Source: Pseudoalteromonas rubra (GTDB lineage Bacteria > Pseudomonadota > Gammaproteobacteria > Enterobacterales > Alteromonadaceae). Taken from it: a stretch of DNA of 64,000 nucleotides. The stretch covers positions 1,178,001 to 1,242,000 of the forward strand of contig NZ_CP045430.1 of assembly GCF_005886805.2 (NCBI RefSeq), in the 5' to 3' direction. The translations under genes were made by a program, and so were the position numbers. A model generated the notes under the pieces. It worked only from the letters and a program-made list of their open reading frames with translations. It was not told the origin of the DNA and did not search any database. Of the stretch, positions 63,341 to 64,000 are shown piece after piece; position 1 is the first letter of the stretch; each line of letters begins with the position of its first letter.

Positions 63341-64000
63341 TCAATATTTACGCCTTTCTAAGTTTGTCTCTGACATTATCTTTGCAGAAATTTCTTCAAC
63401 AGAAAACTTGGTAGAGTTCAGGTAGGGGATCCTGTTCTTTTTAAACAGCATTTCAACTTCCCGTACTTCAATCCTGCATTGGCGAATAGAAGCGTATCGC
63501 GAGTTAGCCATGCGCTCTTGCCTGATTGCAGACAGTCGCTCCGGATCTATGGTCAAACCGAATATTTTATGTTTGAACGGAGTTAAACACTTAGGTAGTG
63601 TGCCTTTTTCCAAATCGTCTTCTGTCATAGGATAATTTGCTGCTTTAATGCCGTACTGTAGAGCAAGATAAAGACTGGTTGGTGTCTTTCCGCTTCGGCT
63701 TACGCCGACCAGAATTATATCCGCCTTTTCGTAATCTTTGACATTTGCACCATCGTCGTTGGCCAACGCATAGTTGACAGCATCAATTCTGAAATCATAA
63801 GTCGCTTCATGAATACTGTGTGTTCTGTGTACTTTTGGAACAGGTGCTACTTTTAGCTCTCTTTTTACAATTTCACTAGAATAAGATAGGAAGTCATAGC
63901 AAACGCCATCGGACGCCAAAATGATATCTGACAAAACCGGGTTTACAAAAGTGAAAAATACTAGCGGTTTTTCGCCACTGGTTGCCGCTGTCTCATTGAT
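63341..64000 (-). CDS. ppsR: PEP synthetase regulatory kinase/pyrophosphorylase PpsR (5' part outside the window)
   Basis: The frame is open from the window end through TAA at the left, giving about 219 residues of a protein usually ~270 long, so the start is missing. An internal TTG at 63934 is not a real start, because the homologous sequence continues upstream (KPLVFFTFVNPVLSDI). Family features are HRTHSIHEATYDFRIDAVNYALANDDG, the P-loop VGVSRSGKTPTSLYLA and LTIDPERLSAIRQERMANSRYAS, shown here in part. PpsR inactivates PEP synthase by ADP-dependent phosphorylation and reactivates it by phosphorolysis, linking pyruvate and PEP levels. No ppsA is in view. Confidence 0.94.
   Translation of the reverse strand: MNETAATSGEKPLVFFTFVNPVLSDIILASDGVCYDFLSYSSEIVKRELKVAPVPKVHRTHSIHEATYDFRIDAVNYALANDDGANVKDYEKADIILVGVSRSGKTPTSLYLALQYGIKAANYPMTEDDLEKGTLPKCLTPFKHKIFGLTIDPERLSAIRQERMANSRYASIRQCRIEVREVEMLFKKNRIPYLNSTKFSVEEISAKIMSETNLERRKY

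Noticed and set aside
63341..63934. ppsR as a complete gene starting at the TTG at 63934
   Set aside because: The frame stays open to the window end and encodes sequence typical of the family upstream, so the gene is cut by the window.

Overview
The window looks like part of a second replicon (chromid) of a marine gammaproteobacterium, most likely Pseudoalteromonas or a close Alteromonadales relative. This rests on the gene content (TonB-dependent receptor, PhoX- and PhoD-type phosphatases, glyoxylate shunt, long isocitrate lyase, class II DAHP synthase, PpsR) and on a plasmid-type replication and partition locus sitting among ordinary chromosomal genes. The genus is inferred, not proven.

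Layout. 1-6.1 kb: the end of a TonB-dependent receptor, small exported proteins, an astacin-type metalloprotease, an SRPBCC/AraC pair and an SDR oxidoreductase. 6.5-7.3 kb: a 98-bp tandem repeat array carrying a REP-like palindrome. 7.3-10.9 kb: a c-type cytochrome lipoprotein and a PhoX-like lipoprotein with a collagen-like stalk. 11.1-17.3 kb: a DUF6942-like protein, a methyltransferase and sbcDC. 18-22.7 kb: two more phosphatase-type enzymes and a periplasmic solute-binding protein. 22.8-29.3 kb: two 780-bp direct repeats, each with an identical hsp20 gene, flank a STAND-like NTPase/TPR protein, its small partner and a lipase-like protein. 29.7-35.9 kb: a Kef-type antiporter with a Usp protein, a Sel1-DUF2971 fusion, an orphan HvfC-like protein and a lipoprotein. 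36-40 kb: divergent malate synthase G and isocitrate lyase. 40.4 kb: four phased 12-bp boxes that match sites near the replication origin. 40.6-51.8 kb: a TPR histidine kinase, an intact IS4-family element inside a terminator, RmuC, a response regulator and a SWIM-SNF2 helicase.

51.9-62 kb is the most notable part. It holds parBA, a GATC- and DnaA-box-rich origin, and a Rep initiator gene with an inverted-repeat operator. Next comes an array of about 13 units of about 185 bp, each carrying GTTCTTTT motifs in both orientations, and then a clear homologue of the replication terminator protein Tus. The tus promoter region contains both a copy of the Rep-type box and, further upstream, a copy of the array motif. 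I infer an integrated origin/terminus module: Rep fires the origin, and Tus bound to a Ter-like array about 1.5 kb away blocks one fork and/or stops the returning fork. This would fit the unidirectional replication reported for Pseudoalteromonas chromids. The right end has a decayed IS5-family element, a class II DAHP synthase and the truncated ppsR gene.
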